From contig UQWL01000002.1 of the NCBI GenBank assembly GCA_900544715.1, forward strand, positions 62,001 to 126,000: a DNA stretch of 64,000 nucleotides, read 5' to 3'. Origin of the DNA: an uncultured Oscillospiraceae bacterium. GTDB taxonomy: Bacteria; Bacillota; Clostridia; Oscillospirales; Acutalibacteraceae. The notes under the pieces were generated by a model that was not told the DNA's origin, ran no database searches, and saw only the letters and a list, made by a program, of their open reading frames with translations. Positions within the stretch are counted from its first letter, which is position 1; each line of letters starts with the position of its first letter. This document shows positions 16,909-24,713 of this stretch, piece by piece. A program made the translations under genes and the position numbers.

Positions 16909-16937
16909 TTGATTTTTTTACGCCGGTTCGATATAAT
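16909..16937 (+). promoter_or_regulatory. Promoter of tRNA-Ser
   Basis: TTGATT (16909-16914), 17 bases, TATAAT (16932-16937). The expected start lies at about 16944, at the beginning of a 9-bp perfect hairpin (16942-16950 with 16961-16969) that fills the 5' leader. Confidence 0.8.
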
Positions 16938-16975
16938 AACAAAGCACCGGAAATGACCGACCGGTGCTTATCTTT

Positions 16976-17068
16976 GGAGAGTTGTCCGAGTTGGTCGAAG
17001 GAGCACGACTGGAAATCGTGTAATGAGTCAACGCTCATTCGAGGGTTCGAATCCCTTGCTCTCCGCCA
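16976..17068 (+). tRNA. tRNA-Ser(GGA)
   Basis: Class II tRNA with CCA encoded. Acceptor GGAGAGT pairs with GCTCTCC (one G-T), anticodon loop CTGGAAA gives anticodon GGA reading UCC/UCU, a long variable arm (ATGAG/CTCAT) is present, and the T arm is GAGGGTTCGAATCCC. Discriminator base G73 as expected for serine. Terminator follows at once. Confidence 0.96.
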
Positions 17069-17070
17069 CG

Positions 17071-17107
17071 TCGGAGCAAGCTATGTATCGCTTGCTCCGA
17101 CTTTTTT
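17071..17107 (+). terminator. Terminator of tRNA-Ser
   Basis: 11-bp perfect stem (17071-17081, 17090-17100) then C and six T, two bases after the CCA end. Confidence 0.92.
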
Positions 17108-17536
17108 CAAAAGTCATAGCGCACTCACGCCGCTGCTCCTCCTCTTTCGCAAAAAGTCACGCTCGGCTCACCTGTTCGGTTGTAAACGCCCTCACGACGG
17201 TTCGCTGTCGCTACCAATTTTTTGCGAGTTGCGAGGATTCAAATCCACCCGCCGAAATACCCAAAATATCTTTTTCATGTGCCTCTCACATAAACTTTGT
17301 GTGGATAAGCCCTTGATTATCAAGGATTTGTCCACTTTTTTATGCTGTTTGACATAGTTAAGCTATTTTCTTGATTATGTCGAAGATAGTCACACGATTT
17401 TTTGAGGTTTTTGATCGAATCGTGTGAGTAAGATTGATAAAAAACTTTGGCTTAAACTGGTGAGAAATCGGCGCGCAAAGCTTTACGAAGCCTAACTTTT
17501 ATCTGATTTTAGCGCTAGCTTCTGCACAAAAGAATG
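17108..17536. other. Non-coding stretch after tRNA-Ser with tRNA-like and hairpin remnants
   Basis: No credible gene. At 17233-17246 GAGGATTCAAATCC looks like a degenerate T arm followed by ACCCGCCG, but no full tRNA can be folded. On the plus strand, 17108-17260 has the composition of a decayed repeat rather than a gene. A second terminator lies at 17301-17341, and a CACACGATT/AATCGTGTG stem (17391-17399, 17418-17426) spans an 18-base T-rich loop. Possibly the scar of an element once inserted at the tRNA (inference). Confidence 0.4.
17301..17341 (+). terminator. Second terminator downstream of tRNA-Ser
   Basis: GTGGAT pairs with GTCCAC around an inner CCTTGAT/ATCAAGG stem; six T follow at 17336-17341. 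Confidence 0.7.
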
Positions 17537-17578
17537 ACGCCCCCTGACGCGGTTCCGTTTCTCTGCGTCAGGGGGCGT
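17537..17578. terminator. Terminator of rnhA
   Basis: 14-bp perfect GC-rich stem (17537-17550, 17565-17578), 24 bases beyond the rnhA stop on the minus strand; modest T-runs on both sides. Confidence 0.7.
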
Positions 17579-17602
17579 TTGTCCTGTTACGTGGTGCCGC
17601 GG

Positions 17603-18052
17603 TTATCTGAATTTCTGCGATTGCGCCACTGCCAATTGATCACACCGCTCGTTTTCCGGGTGGCCCGCATGGCCTTTTACCCAAATGATTTCATATTCCT
17701 GCATTTCCAAAAGCTTCAGCAGCTCCTCCCACAGCTCCGCATTGAGCGCGGGCTTCTTATCCGCTTTTCGCCAGCCGTTGCGCCGCCAACCGACGGCCCA
17801 GCCCTTGGTGATCGCGTTGGCGACATATTGCGAATCCGTATAGATTTTAACGTGGCAGCGCTTTTTCAAAGCCTTCAGCCCTTCGATCACGGCGGTGAGC
17901 TCCATGCGGTTGTTCGTCGTTTCCTTTTCACCGCCGGAAAGCTCCTTTTCTCTGCCGCGGCAGCGCAGAATCGTGCCCCAGCCGCCGGGGCCGGGGTTCC
18001 CGGAGCAGGCGCCGTCCGTAAACAGTTCTACAAGGTCAAGTCCAGTCTGCAT
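17603..18052 (-). CDS. rnhA: Ribonuclease HI
   Basis: Degrades RNA in RNA-DNA hybrids. All catalytic residues are seen in this 149-residue protein: D13 (FTDGACSGNPGPGGWG), E51 (NNRMELTAV), D73 (YTDSQYVANAI), H128 and D138 (VKGHAGHPENERCDQLA). The basic handle region (GWRRNGWRKADKKPALN) is present, so hybrid binding resembles the E. coli enzyme. Length and motif order are canonical. It follows the anti-sigma gene on the minus strand with a 47-base gap and may be transcribed with it or alone. Confidence 0.97.
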   Translation of the reverse strand: MQTGLDLVELFTDGACSGNPGPGGWGTILRCRGREKELSGGEKETTNNRMELTAVIEGLKALKKRCHVKIYTDSQYVANAITKGWAVGWRRNGWRKADKKPALNAELWEELLKLLEMQEYEIIWVKGHAGHPENERCDQLAVAQSQKFR

Positions 18053-18099
18053 AATGCAACTCCTTTTGCTTTTTGCCCTTTCTTCCTGTTAAGGATACA

Positions 18100-19338
18100 T
18101 CAGTCGCGGCTGAACGTCAATTCCTCCACAAAGATTCCCTCAACGCCGGCCAGCTCACAAAATTGCAGGATTTCCGATGGACTGCCCAGCACGGTGACGC
18201 CATAGGTTTTGATTCCATTCGCTTTGATAAAGCGTTGAACAGCTGCATAATAGTCTGACAGATTGCTTTCATATGACTCCAGGGTCTTTAAAAAATCAGG
18301 GTGATCCGCCACGACCTGTAAAAGCGTTTGAAAATGGCTTTCATAGAGCGCACCGTTCTTTTTGCTGTCCGTATCAGAAAGGTGCGGCGAAAGCTCAAAA
18401 TTGGGGTAACTGTTGTTGATCTGTTCAAAATAGATGCCCGTGCCGTTCGGCTCAAAACCAATTTGAGGCAAAAGCTGGGTGGGAAATGGGTCGTTTATTG
18501 GAACGGTGGCCCCTGTAACGTCTGCGCTGGAATCTGTTGTTTCCGTGCCGATTTCTGCGTTCCTATAGTAGTTGGCATTACGCACAGCCACCCAGAGAAT
18601 CGGGAGGTCATTTTGATTTTCCATCTGGAGTGCGGCCAGCTCCTCCATGGATAAATCCTTTTGGAAGGAGAGCGCGGCCTTTACGTTCACATAATCGGGC
18701 AGCGTTTTTAGGTATGCAACCGTATCCGGCAGGTTTTCTTTTTGAAGCTCTGCGCCCGAATAGGATACGCCCCGCGTAAAGGCGTTTGACATCGGGTAGC
18801 TCCAAAACTCCTGCGGAAGGGAGAGCTTGCCCCGATGCAGCATCGCGGGCAGATATTCCAGGCCTCCTGTCAGCGAGTCGCCACGGGCGATGGTGAGGTC
18901 ATAGCAGCCGATCCCGGTACTTTCTGTCGTCAAATTATAAAACTGTTTTCCAGGGCAATGGAGCTCCGTATAGGCGGCCAGACAAACTCCAAAATCAGAG
19001 GTTTGCTTTTCGTAAGTGCTCTTCTGCGGATCGTAAAACAGTTGGTTTAACAGGGGTTTGGCGGCAAATTGCACGAAAAGGGCAAGGCACACTACTATGG
19101 CGACAGCGGATACAATCAGGCATACATTCCGCTTTTTGATGGATTGTTTGATTTTTTTCAGTTCGTCCGGCGCTTCTCCGTTTGGTGGCGGAGCAGAAAC
19201 GTTCAGCTCTATTCCGTCTGTTTCCAAAAGGTATTGGGTGATCAGCTCGTTTTTTTCGAGCTCCTGCTCGATATATGCTTTTTCCTCTTCCGATGCGGTT
19301 CCCTGTTGAAAGCGCTCAAAGGCGGCTTTAAAATCCAT
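18100..19338 (-). CDS. Anti-sigma factor-like membrane protein (Sigma_reg_N/C type)
   Basis: 412 residues. The N-terminal cytoplasmic part (FERFQQGTASEEEKAYIEQELEKNELI) resembles the short helical anti-sigma segment of Sigma_reg_N proteins, then one membrane helix (about residues 71-93), then an extracellular domain of about 310 residues without recognised catalytic motif, like the Sigma_reg_C sensor domain. It probably holds the upstream ECF sigma factor at the membrane and releases it on an envelope signal (inference). Its start overlaps the sigma gene by 11 bases, which supports a co-translated pair. Confidence 0.83.
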   Translation of the reverse strand: MDFKAAFERFQQGTASEEEKAYIEQELEKNELITQYLLETDGIELNVSAPPPNGEAPDELKKIKQSIKKRNVCLIVSAVAIVVCLALFVQFAAKPLLNQLFYDPQKSTYEKQTSDFGVCLAAYTELHCPGKQFYNLTTESTGIGCYDLTIARGDSLTGGLEYLPAMLHRGKLSLPQEFWSYPMSNAFTRGVSYSGAELQKENLPDTVAYLKTLPDYVNVKAALSFQKDLSMEELAALQMENQNDLPILWVAVRNANYYRNAEIGTETTDSSADVTGATVPINDPFPTQLLPQIGFEPNGTGIYFEQINNSYPNFELSPHLSDTDSKKNGALYESHFQTLLQVVADHPDFLKTLESYESNLSDYYAAVQRFIKANGIKTYGVTVLGSPSEILQFCELAGVEGIFVEELTFSRD

Positions 19339-19828
19339 ATCCGCTTTCCTCCAATGCTTTTTTTAGTTTGATGCGGCCACGGCAAAGCGTGGTCTTTACA
19401 TTGCCTACTGATCGTTGCATGATTTCTGAAATTTCTCCCGTGGAAAGCCCCGCGTAATAATAAAGCAGCAGCGCTTCCCTGTAATGCGGCGGGAAGGAAT
19501 AGATGCATTGCAGCAGAACGTGGCTGCGCTCCCGATGGATCGACTGTGTTTCAGGGGATTGTTCCGGCGGGGCGTATATCGGAAGCTCCGTTTGAAGCTC
19601 CATCTGCTTCTGATCTCGCCGCAGTCGGTCGATCCAGAGATTTTTGCATACCAGCAGCAGCCAGTATTGAAAATGCTCCGTTTCGTTTTCATAGGAAAAT
19701 AGAGCCTTAACAAAGGCGTCGGCCACAAGATCTTCCGTATCTTCCCGATTCTTGCAGAGGGATAGGGTGTAGGCATATGCTGCGTCATAATAGTTTTGAT
19801 ACAACTCCTCCAGAATGTCAGGCTGCAC
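19328..19828 (-). CDS. ECF-type RNA polymerase sigma factor
   Basis: 166 residues. Region 2 is ILEELYQNYYDAAYAYTLSLCKNREDTEDLVADAFVKAL and WLLLVCKNLWIDRLRR; region 4 is FPPHYREALLLYYYAGLSTGEISEIMQRSVGNVKTTLCRGRIKLKKAL with a clear helix-turn-helix. Start is a GTG at 19828: AGGAGG lies 8 bases before it and a stop-free but unsupported extension runs upstream. Co-encoded with its anti-sigma gene (11-base overlap). A TGTAAC/CGTTTC promoter pair sits just upstream, typical of genes read by ECF sigma factors, so the operon is probably autoregulated. Confidence 0.92.
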   Translation of the reverse strand: MQPDILEELYQNYYDAAYAYTLSLCKNREDTEDLVADAFVKALFSYENETEHFQYWLLLVCKNLWIDRLRRDQKQMELQTELPIYAPPEQSPETQSIHRERSHVLLQCIYSFPPHYREALLLYYYAGLSTGEISEIMQRSVGNVKTTLCRGRIKLKKALEESGYGF

Positions 19829-19850
19829 GGCTTTCCCTCCTCTCACCAAA

Positions 19851-19879
19851 GAAACGAATGAAACACTGAAATGGTTACA
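19851..19879 (-). promoter_or_regulatory. Putative ECF promoter (autoregulation)
   Basis: On the minus strand: TGTAAC (19874-19879), 17 bases, CGTTTC (19851-19856), ending 22 bases before the GTG start. The shape follows known ECF promoters of Firmicutes (for example TGTAAC-N17-CGAC for SigX, from established knowledge). Confidence 0.5.
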
Positions 19880-20062
19880 GATGAATTCAAAATTTTTTTT
19901 GGAATGCTGTATTCTAGCACAGGAAACTTCGGGCAGCAAGATAAAATTCTCTTTTTTCTCCTTTGCCTTTGGTTATTCGCTTGAGCTTGTGCCCATACTA
20001 ATGAAAATTGGATGGAAAAGCGCGGCATATCCATGCGGCTTTTCGGAGGAGAGGACTTTTTC

Positions 20063-22396
20063 ATGAAAGCAGTTGTCATGGCTGGTGGCGAGGGCACAAG
20101 GCTCAGGCCCCTGACCTGTAATATCCCCAAGCCGATGGCGCGGCTGTGCGGCCGCCCTGTATTGTGCTATATTCTGGATCTGCTCGCCCACAATGGGGTG
20201 GACGAGGTATATCTAACGCTGAAATACCTGCCGCAGGAGGTGACCTCCTATTTTGACCAGGGCACTTATTGCGGAATGCAGCTCCATTTTGTAGAAGAGG
20301 AAATTCCGCTCGGAACGGCCGGCGGTGTGAAAAACGCGGCGCGTGGATTTCAGGAGCCATTTTTAGTCATCAGTGGGGATGCACTTTGCGATTATACATT
20401 AAGCGAGGCGGTCAAATTCCACAACGCCTCCGGCGCGCAGGCGACCCTTGTGACTGCACAGGTGGAGGATCCGCGCGAATACGGGCTTGTCCGCCTGGAG
20501 GAGGATGGCCGTGTTGAGGGCTTTATCGAAAAGCCGGGCTGGGGCCAGGCGGTTTCCAATTTGGCCAATACGGGCATTTATATCATTGACCCCGCATGCC
20601 TTGCGCTTGTGCCGGAGGGGAAGCCCTTTGACTTTGCCAAGGATCTTTTCCCTGAAATGATGCGGCGGGGAATGCCGCTCTACGGTTACCGGGCAGAGGG
20701 ATATTGGTGTGATATCGGCGACCTGCGCGCCTATCTGCAATGCCAGCGGGATCTGCTGGCAGGGAAGGTGAAAGCGCGCTTTGCCCCTCAGATCGCGCAG
20801 GGTATTTTTGCAAAAGGGGAACTCCCTAAAGGGGATTTTCATCTGATTCCGCCGGTTTATATCGGGGAGAATGTTGAAATCGCACCGGGTGCGCAAATCG
20901 GTCCGGATTGTGTGATTGATGACCATTGCTTTGTCGGCCCCGGCGCAAAAGCACGCTTTTCCGTTTTATTAGAAAGCGCGTATCTGGCCGCAGATGCAAC
21001 GCTCACCGGTGCTATTTTGTGCTCCGGGGCGTCGGTCAAACGTAGGGGCTCCATGTTTGAGGGCAGCGCGGCGGGCACGCAGGCCGTTGTCGGCGCGGGG
21101 GCAAGCGTGCGCCCGGATGTGCTGGTGTGGCCCGGCAAAACGGTAGGGGATGGAGCCGTTGTATCAGAAAACGTGAAGTATGGCGGTGTCCGGCATGAAA
21201 TATTTGACGATGGCGGCGTGGGAGGCGACAGCGGCGTCGAGGTCACGGCGGAGATCGCCGCCCGCATCGGCGCATCGATCGGGAGCAGCAAGGCGGGCAA
21301 ACGGGTCGGCATTGCATGCGATGCGCAGCGGGGCGCGCAGGCGCTGGCCTACGGCCTGATGTCGGGCCTGTTATCCGTGGGCAGCCATGTGTGGAATTTT
21401 GGGGAATGCTTTGAAGCGCAGCTCTCGTTTTTCACCTCCTTTTGTGGGCTCGGCGTGGGGCTGTTCATCACGGGGGGAGAAGAAGCCGGAATCCGGATTT
21501 GCGGAGAGGGCGGGCTCCCGATCTCACGCGCCTTGGAGCGGGAGATTGAATCACGCTTTGCAAAGGGAGAATTCAACCGCTGCGCAAGCGAAAATTGCCG
21601 GGATGTTTCCGATATGAGCAGCATTCAGATGATGTATCAGCAGGAACTGTGCCGAACGGCTCCTGCAGGGCTTTTGGGGCAGCAGGCACGCGTGCAGTGC
21701 GCAAACGACAGGATTACAATGCTGCTGGGGGATTGTTTGGGGCGGCTGGAGTGTAAAGAGGGGGATATGATTCTCCACGTGAACCGGCACGGCACCAAAT
21801 TAAGCATCAGCACACCGGAAACGGGGCTTGTGGAATTTGACCGCCTGCTCGCGGTATGCACCCTGTATGAGCTGCAAAGCGGGCACGACGTTGCACTGCC
21901 TTACGATGCGCCCCGCCTGCTTAACACAATTGCCCAGAGCTATGAGCGCAAGGTGCTGCGCTATCTCATCAGCCCAGCAGATAACAGCGACGCGCGAGCC
22001 AGGACGGTCAGCGCCTCGCAGCTCTGGGTGCGGGATGGGCTCTTCATGGCAGTCAAGCTTCTGGCTATCATGAAAGAGCGCGGCGTTTCCCTTTCGCAGC
22101 TTTTATCAGAGCTGCCCGATTTTTCTGTTGCACGGCAGGTGGTGGAGGTGGATATCCTGCCCTCGCGTCTGGCGGATTTCTTTTCCTCTCAGGGGGAAGA
22201 GGTGACAAACGCCGAGGAGGGCATCACCCTGAGCCGGGGGGACGGGAGCCTGCTGATTACGCCTTCCCACAGCGGGAAAAAGCTCCGTTTGGTGGCGGAG
22301 GCGGCCAATATGGAAACGGCGCAGGAGCTGTGCACCCAAATCGAAAATAAACTTCGTGCTGGCATGTCACTTGACAGAAAGGACGAGGCGCGGTAA
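20063..22396 (+). CDS. Sugar-phosphate nucleotidyltransferase fused to phosphomannomutase-like domain
   Basis: 777 residues. Domain 1 (about 1-235): GT-A nucleotidyltransferase with MAGGEGTRLRPLTCNIPKPM, as in mannose-1-phosphate guanylyltransferases. Domain 2 (about 245-370): left-handed beta-helix repeats (VYIGENVEIAPGAQIGPDCVIDDHCFVGPG). Domain 3 (about 385-777): phosphohexomutase-like fold. The mutase active-site loop TASHNP is replaced by FITGGEEAG and no other phospho-Ser loop is seen, so this domain is probably not a mutase and may be regulatory. Such fusions are known in actinobacteria and Firmicutes. Start MKAVVMAGG preferred because the nucleotide-binding strand begins there; the upstream Met codons would add a non-conserved tail. 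Confidence 0.87.
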   Translation: MKAVVMAGGEGTRLRPLTCNIPKPMARLCGRPVLCYILDLLAHNGVDEVYLTLKYLPQEVTSYFDQGTYCGMQLHFVEEEIPLGTAGGVKNAARGFQEPFLVISGDALCDYTLSEAVKFHNASGAQATLVTAQVEDPREYGLVRLEEDGRVEGFIEKPGWGQAVSNLANTGIYIIDPACLALVPEGKPFDFAKDLFPEMMRRGMPLYGYRAEGYWCDIGDLRAYLQCQRDLLAGKVKARFAPQIAQGIFAKGELPKGDFHLIPPVYIGENVEIAPGAQIGPDCVIDDHCFVGPGAKARFSVLLESAYLAADATLTGAILCSGASVKRRGSMFEGSAAGTQAVVGAGASVRPDVLVWPGKTVGDGAVVSENVKYGGVRHEIFDDGGVGGDSGVEVTAEIAARIGASIGSSKAGKRVGIACDAQRGAQALAYGLMSGLLSVGSHVWNFGECFEAQLSFFTSFCGLGVGLFITGGEEAGIRICGEGGLPISRALEREIESRFAKGEFNRCASENCRDVSDMSSIQMMYQQELCRTAPAGLLGQQARVQCANDRITMLLGDCLGRLECKEGDMILHVNRHGTKLSISTPETGLVEFDRLLAVCTLYELQSGHDVALPYDAPRLLNTIAQSYERKVLRYLISPADNSDARARTVSASQLWVRDGLFMAVKLLAIMKERGVSLSQLLSELPDFSVARQVVEVDILPSRLADFFSSQGEEVTNAEEGITLSRGDGSLLITPSHSGKKLRLVAEAANMETAQELCTQIENKLRAGMSLDRKDEAR

Positions 22397-22471
22397 AATA
22401 TTACAAATAGCGTGTGCTCCGTGCAGGAGCGATGTTGTGGAATAATTTTCTGCGGTATAGCGGATTTGTGA

Positions 22472-22594
22472 ATGGTTGACGGGAATTGCAATTTGTGCGG
22501 CAGGAGCCGCAAACATAAAGAGAGCCGGCAGAGCTGGTTGGAAACGGCCAGAGGGAACAGACACGAGTTCACTTGTTTGCCGTGCACGATGTGA
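22472..22594 (+). CDS. Possible zinc-ribbon microprotein, 40 aa
   Basis: A 40-codon open frame in the 465-base gap before the RNase J gene. It encodes CNLCGR near the start and CLPC near the end, with a basic middle (KHKESRQSW) between, the pattern of a minimal zinc ribbon. An in-frame TGA lies directly before the ATG, so no longer form exists. A terminator hairpin follows 21 bases after the stop. Weak point: only AGCGGA precedes the ATG, a poor ribosome binding site. I do not know a named family for it. Confidence 0.4.
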   Translation: MVDGNCNLCGRSRKHKESRQSWLETARGNRHEFTCLPCTM

Positions 22595-22615
22595 TATTGT
22601 ACCCTTGATTCATAT

Positions 22616-22644
22616 CCCGCCTGCGGTATGGCACGGCGGGTTTT
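22616..22644 (+). terminator. Terminator after the microprotein frame
   Basis: CCCGCC (22616-22621) pairs with GGCGGG (22635-22640), with an inner TGC/GCA pair; four T follow. The remaining gap to RNase J (22645-22861) shows no gene; a TATGAT box near 22790 may be its promoter but has no good -35 partner. Confidence 0.65.
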
Positions 22645-22861
22645 ATAAACAGTCCAGATGGTCGGAAGAGAAAACGACACAGAAAAATGGCCGTGATCGC
22701 CGAAGCGAAAACTGCCCTCTGACGTTTTATGGAATGGCAGGGGCTTCGGTTATTTTTGTCTGATTGGTTTTAAAAACGGACAAAACCGGTATGATAATGG
22801 TTTGCTTTTTCGTTCCATCCTGTGCTGCGTGAAAATATGAAATACAGAAGGAGTAGATGGA

Positions 22862-24670
22862 ATGCCCAATCAAAAAAATGAAACGAAGGAACAAAAAACA
22901 CAAAAAACCCCAAAGGATAAAATTATCGATGCCAGTGTGCGCGGCAAAAAGCCGGCCGCCGCGGAGCACCGTTATTATCAGAATCGGAAACGGCAGCAGG
23001 CGGCGAAAAAGGTTGCGCCGGTGAAAATTGCGTTTCTCGGCGGCCTCAACGAGGTCGGCAAAAATATTACGCTGTATGAATATGGCAACGATATGTTTTT
23101 GGTGGATTGCGGGCTCGCTTTCCCGGATCAGGATATGCCGGGCGTTGACCTGGTCATTCCGGATTTTACCTATCTGGAGCGCAATGCCGATAAAATCCGC
23201 GGAATCGTCATCACGCACGGGCATGAAGACCATATCGGCGGCCTTGCCTACCTGATGAAAACGCTGAATATTCCGATCTATGCCACTCGCCTGACGATCG
23301 GCCTGATTCAGGGCAAGTTTAAAGAACATGGGCTCTTAAACACGACGAGCTTAAATGTAGTCAAGCCTGGGGATCACATTTCCTTCGGCGCTTTTGATGT
23401 GGAACTGATCCACGTGAACCATTCCATTCCTGATGCGGTTGCGCTGGCGATCCGCTGCAAGGCGGGCACCATCATTCAAACGGGTGATTTTAAAATCGAT
23501 ACAACGCCGATTGACGGAGAGATGATTGATCTCGCCCGGTTTGCCGAGATCGGGAAGGAGGGGGTGCTCTGCCTGCTCTCCGATTCCACCAATGCGGAGC
23601 GCCCGGGCTTCACGGAAAGCGAGCGGAAGGTGGGCGAATCCTTCCAGCGTCTTTTCGCAAAGGCTGGGAACCGCCGTCTGATCGTCGCGTCGTTTGCCTC
23701 CAACGTCCACCGGGTGCAACAGATCATTGATGTGGCGCAAAGCCTTGGCCGTAAGGTGGCGCTGTCTGGCCGCAGCCTGGAAAATGTGGTGGCTATCGGC
23801 ACGGAGCTCGGCTACCTCCATGTGCCGGACGGATTGCTGGTGAGCATCGATATGGTGAACCGCTATCCGGCGGATCAGATGGTCATTATCACAACCGGCA
23901 GCCAGGGCGAGCCGATGTCCGCTCTGACGCGCATGGCGTTTTCCGATCACCGCAAGGTTTCGATCTGCCCGAACGACTATGTGATTATCTCGGCCAATCC
24001 GATTCCCGGCAATGAAAAAACGGTCAGCAAGGTGGTCAATGAGCTGATGAAGCTGGGCGCGGAAGTCGTTTATGAAAAGATGTATGACGTTCATGTTTCT
24101 GGCCATGCCTGCCAGGAGGAGCAAAAGCTGATGCTCGGCATTATCAAGCCGAAATATTTTATCCCCGTCCATGGCGAGCAGAAGCATTTGCGCAAGCATG
24201 CGGGGCTGGCGCTGAGCATGGGCATGGATCCGAAAAATATCCTCATCGCTGACAATGGCGTGGAGGTTTCTCTCTCCGAAAAGGAGTTCCGCGTCAGCGG
24301 CAACGTCCCGTCCGGCCGCGTGTTTGTCGATGGCTATGGCGTGGGCGATGTGGGCAGTATTGTGTTGCGCGATAGAAAGCATCTGGCGCAGGATGGCCTG
24401 ATTATCGTGGTGGCCACGATCGACAGCAAAACGGGCGAGCTGCTCTCCGGGCCGGATGTGGTATCGCGCGGCTTTGTGTATGTGCGCGAATCGGAAGAGC
24501 TGATTGAGGATGCCTGCAAGGTTGCTCAGCGCATCCTGGAGGATTGCGCCGCTCATAACGTGCATGACTGGAGCTCCATCAAGCTTAAACTGCGCGATGA
24601 GGTATCCCACCTCATGTATGAGCGCACGAAGCGCAGCCCCATGATCCTACCGATCCTGATGGAAGTGTAA
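22862..24670 (+). CDS. rnj: Ribonuclease J
   Basis: 5'-3' exoribonuclease and endonuclease of Firmicutes mRNA and rRNA processing. 602 residues: a basic N-terminal extension of about 50 residues (KKPAAAEHRYYQNRKRQQAAKK), metallo-beta-lactamase domain with zinc ligands HGHEDH at 119-124, beta-CASP domain (NPIPGNEKTVSKVVNEL, then DVHVSGHACQEEQKLML, PKYFIPVHGEQKHLRKHA), and the C-terminal domain. AAGGAG lies 8 bases before ATG. Followed closely by gdpP, rplI and dnaB in one direction. The N-terminal extension is longer than in B. subtilis RNase J1. Confidence 0.96.
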   Translation: MPNQKNETKEQKTQKTPKDKIIDASVRGKKPAAAEHRYYQNRKRQQAAKKVAPVKIAFLGGLNEVGKNITLYEYGNDMFLVDCGLAFPDQDMPGVDLVIPDFTYLERNADKIRGIVITHGHEDHIGGLAYLMKTLNIPIYATRLTIGLIQGKFKEHGLLNTTSLNVVKPGDHISFGAFDVELIHVNHSIPDAVALAIRCKAGTIIQTGDFKIDTTPIDGEMIDLARFAEIGKEGVLCLLSDSTNAERPGFTESERKVGESFQRLFAKAGNRRLIVASFASNVHRVQQIIDVAQSLGRKVALSGRSLENVVAIGTELGYLHVPDGLLVSIDMVNRYPADQMVIITTGSQGEPMSALTRMAFSDHRKVSICPNDYVIISANPIPGNEKTVSKVVNELMKLGAEVVYEKMYDVHVSGHACQEEQKLMLGIIKPKYFIPVHGEQKHLRKHAGLALSMGMDPKNILIADNGVEVSLSEKEFRVSGNVPSGRVFVDGYGVGDVGSIVLRDRKHLAQDGLIIVVATIDSKTGELLSGPDVVSRGFVYVRESEELIEDACKVAQRILEDCAAHNVHDWSSIKLKLRDEVSHLMYERTKRSPMILPILMEV

Positions 24671-24713
24671 ATCGATGTTCGGTTCTTGTTTGGCGTTATG
24701 AAGGGGGGATTGG

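Noticed and set aside
17231..17254. A tRNA T-arm-like piece as a prophage attachment site
   Set aside because: Too short and too different from the tRNA-Ser end; no integrase or phage gene nearby.
22500..22644. AGAGAG and TGGCAC segments resembling a T-box leader
   Set aside because: The T-box core AGGGTGGNACC is not matched, the order of parts is wrong and RNase J is not a T-box target.
23351..24610. A 419-codon open frame antisense to the RNase J gene
   Set aside because: Same reason: His/Ala/Arg-rich shadow of GC-rich codons, with the real gene certain on the other strand.
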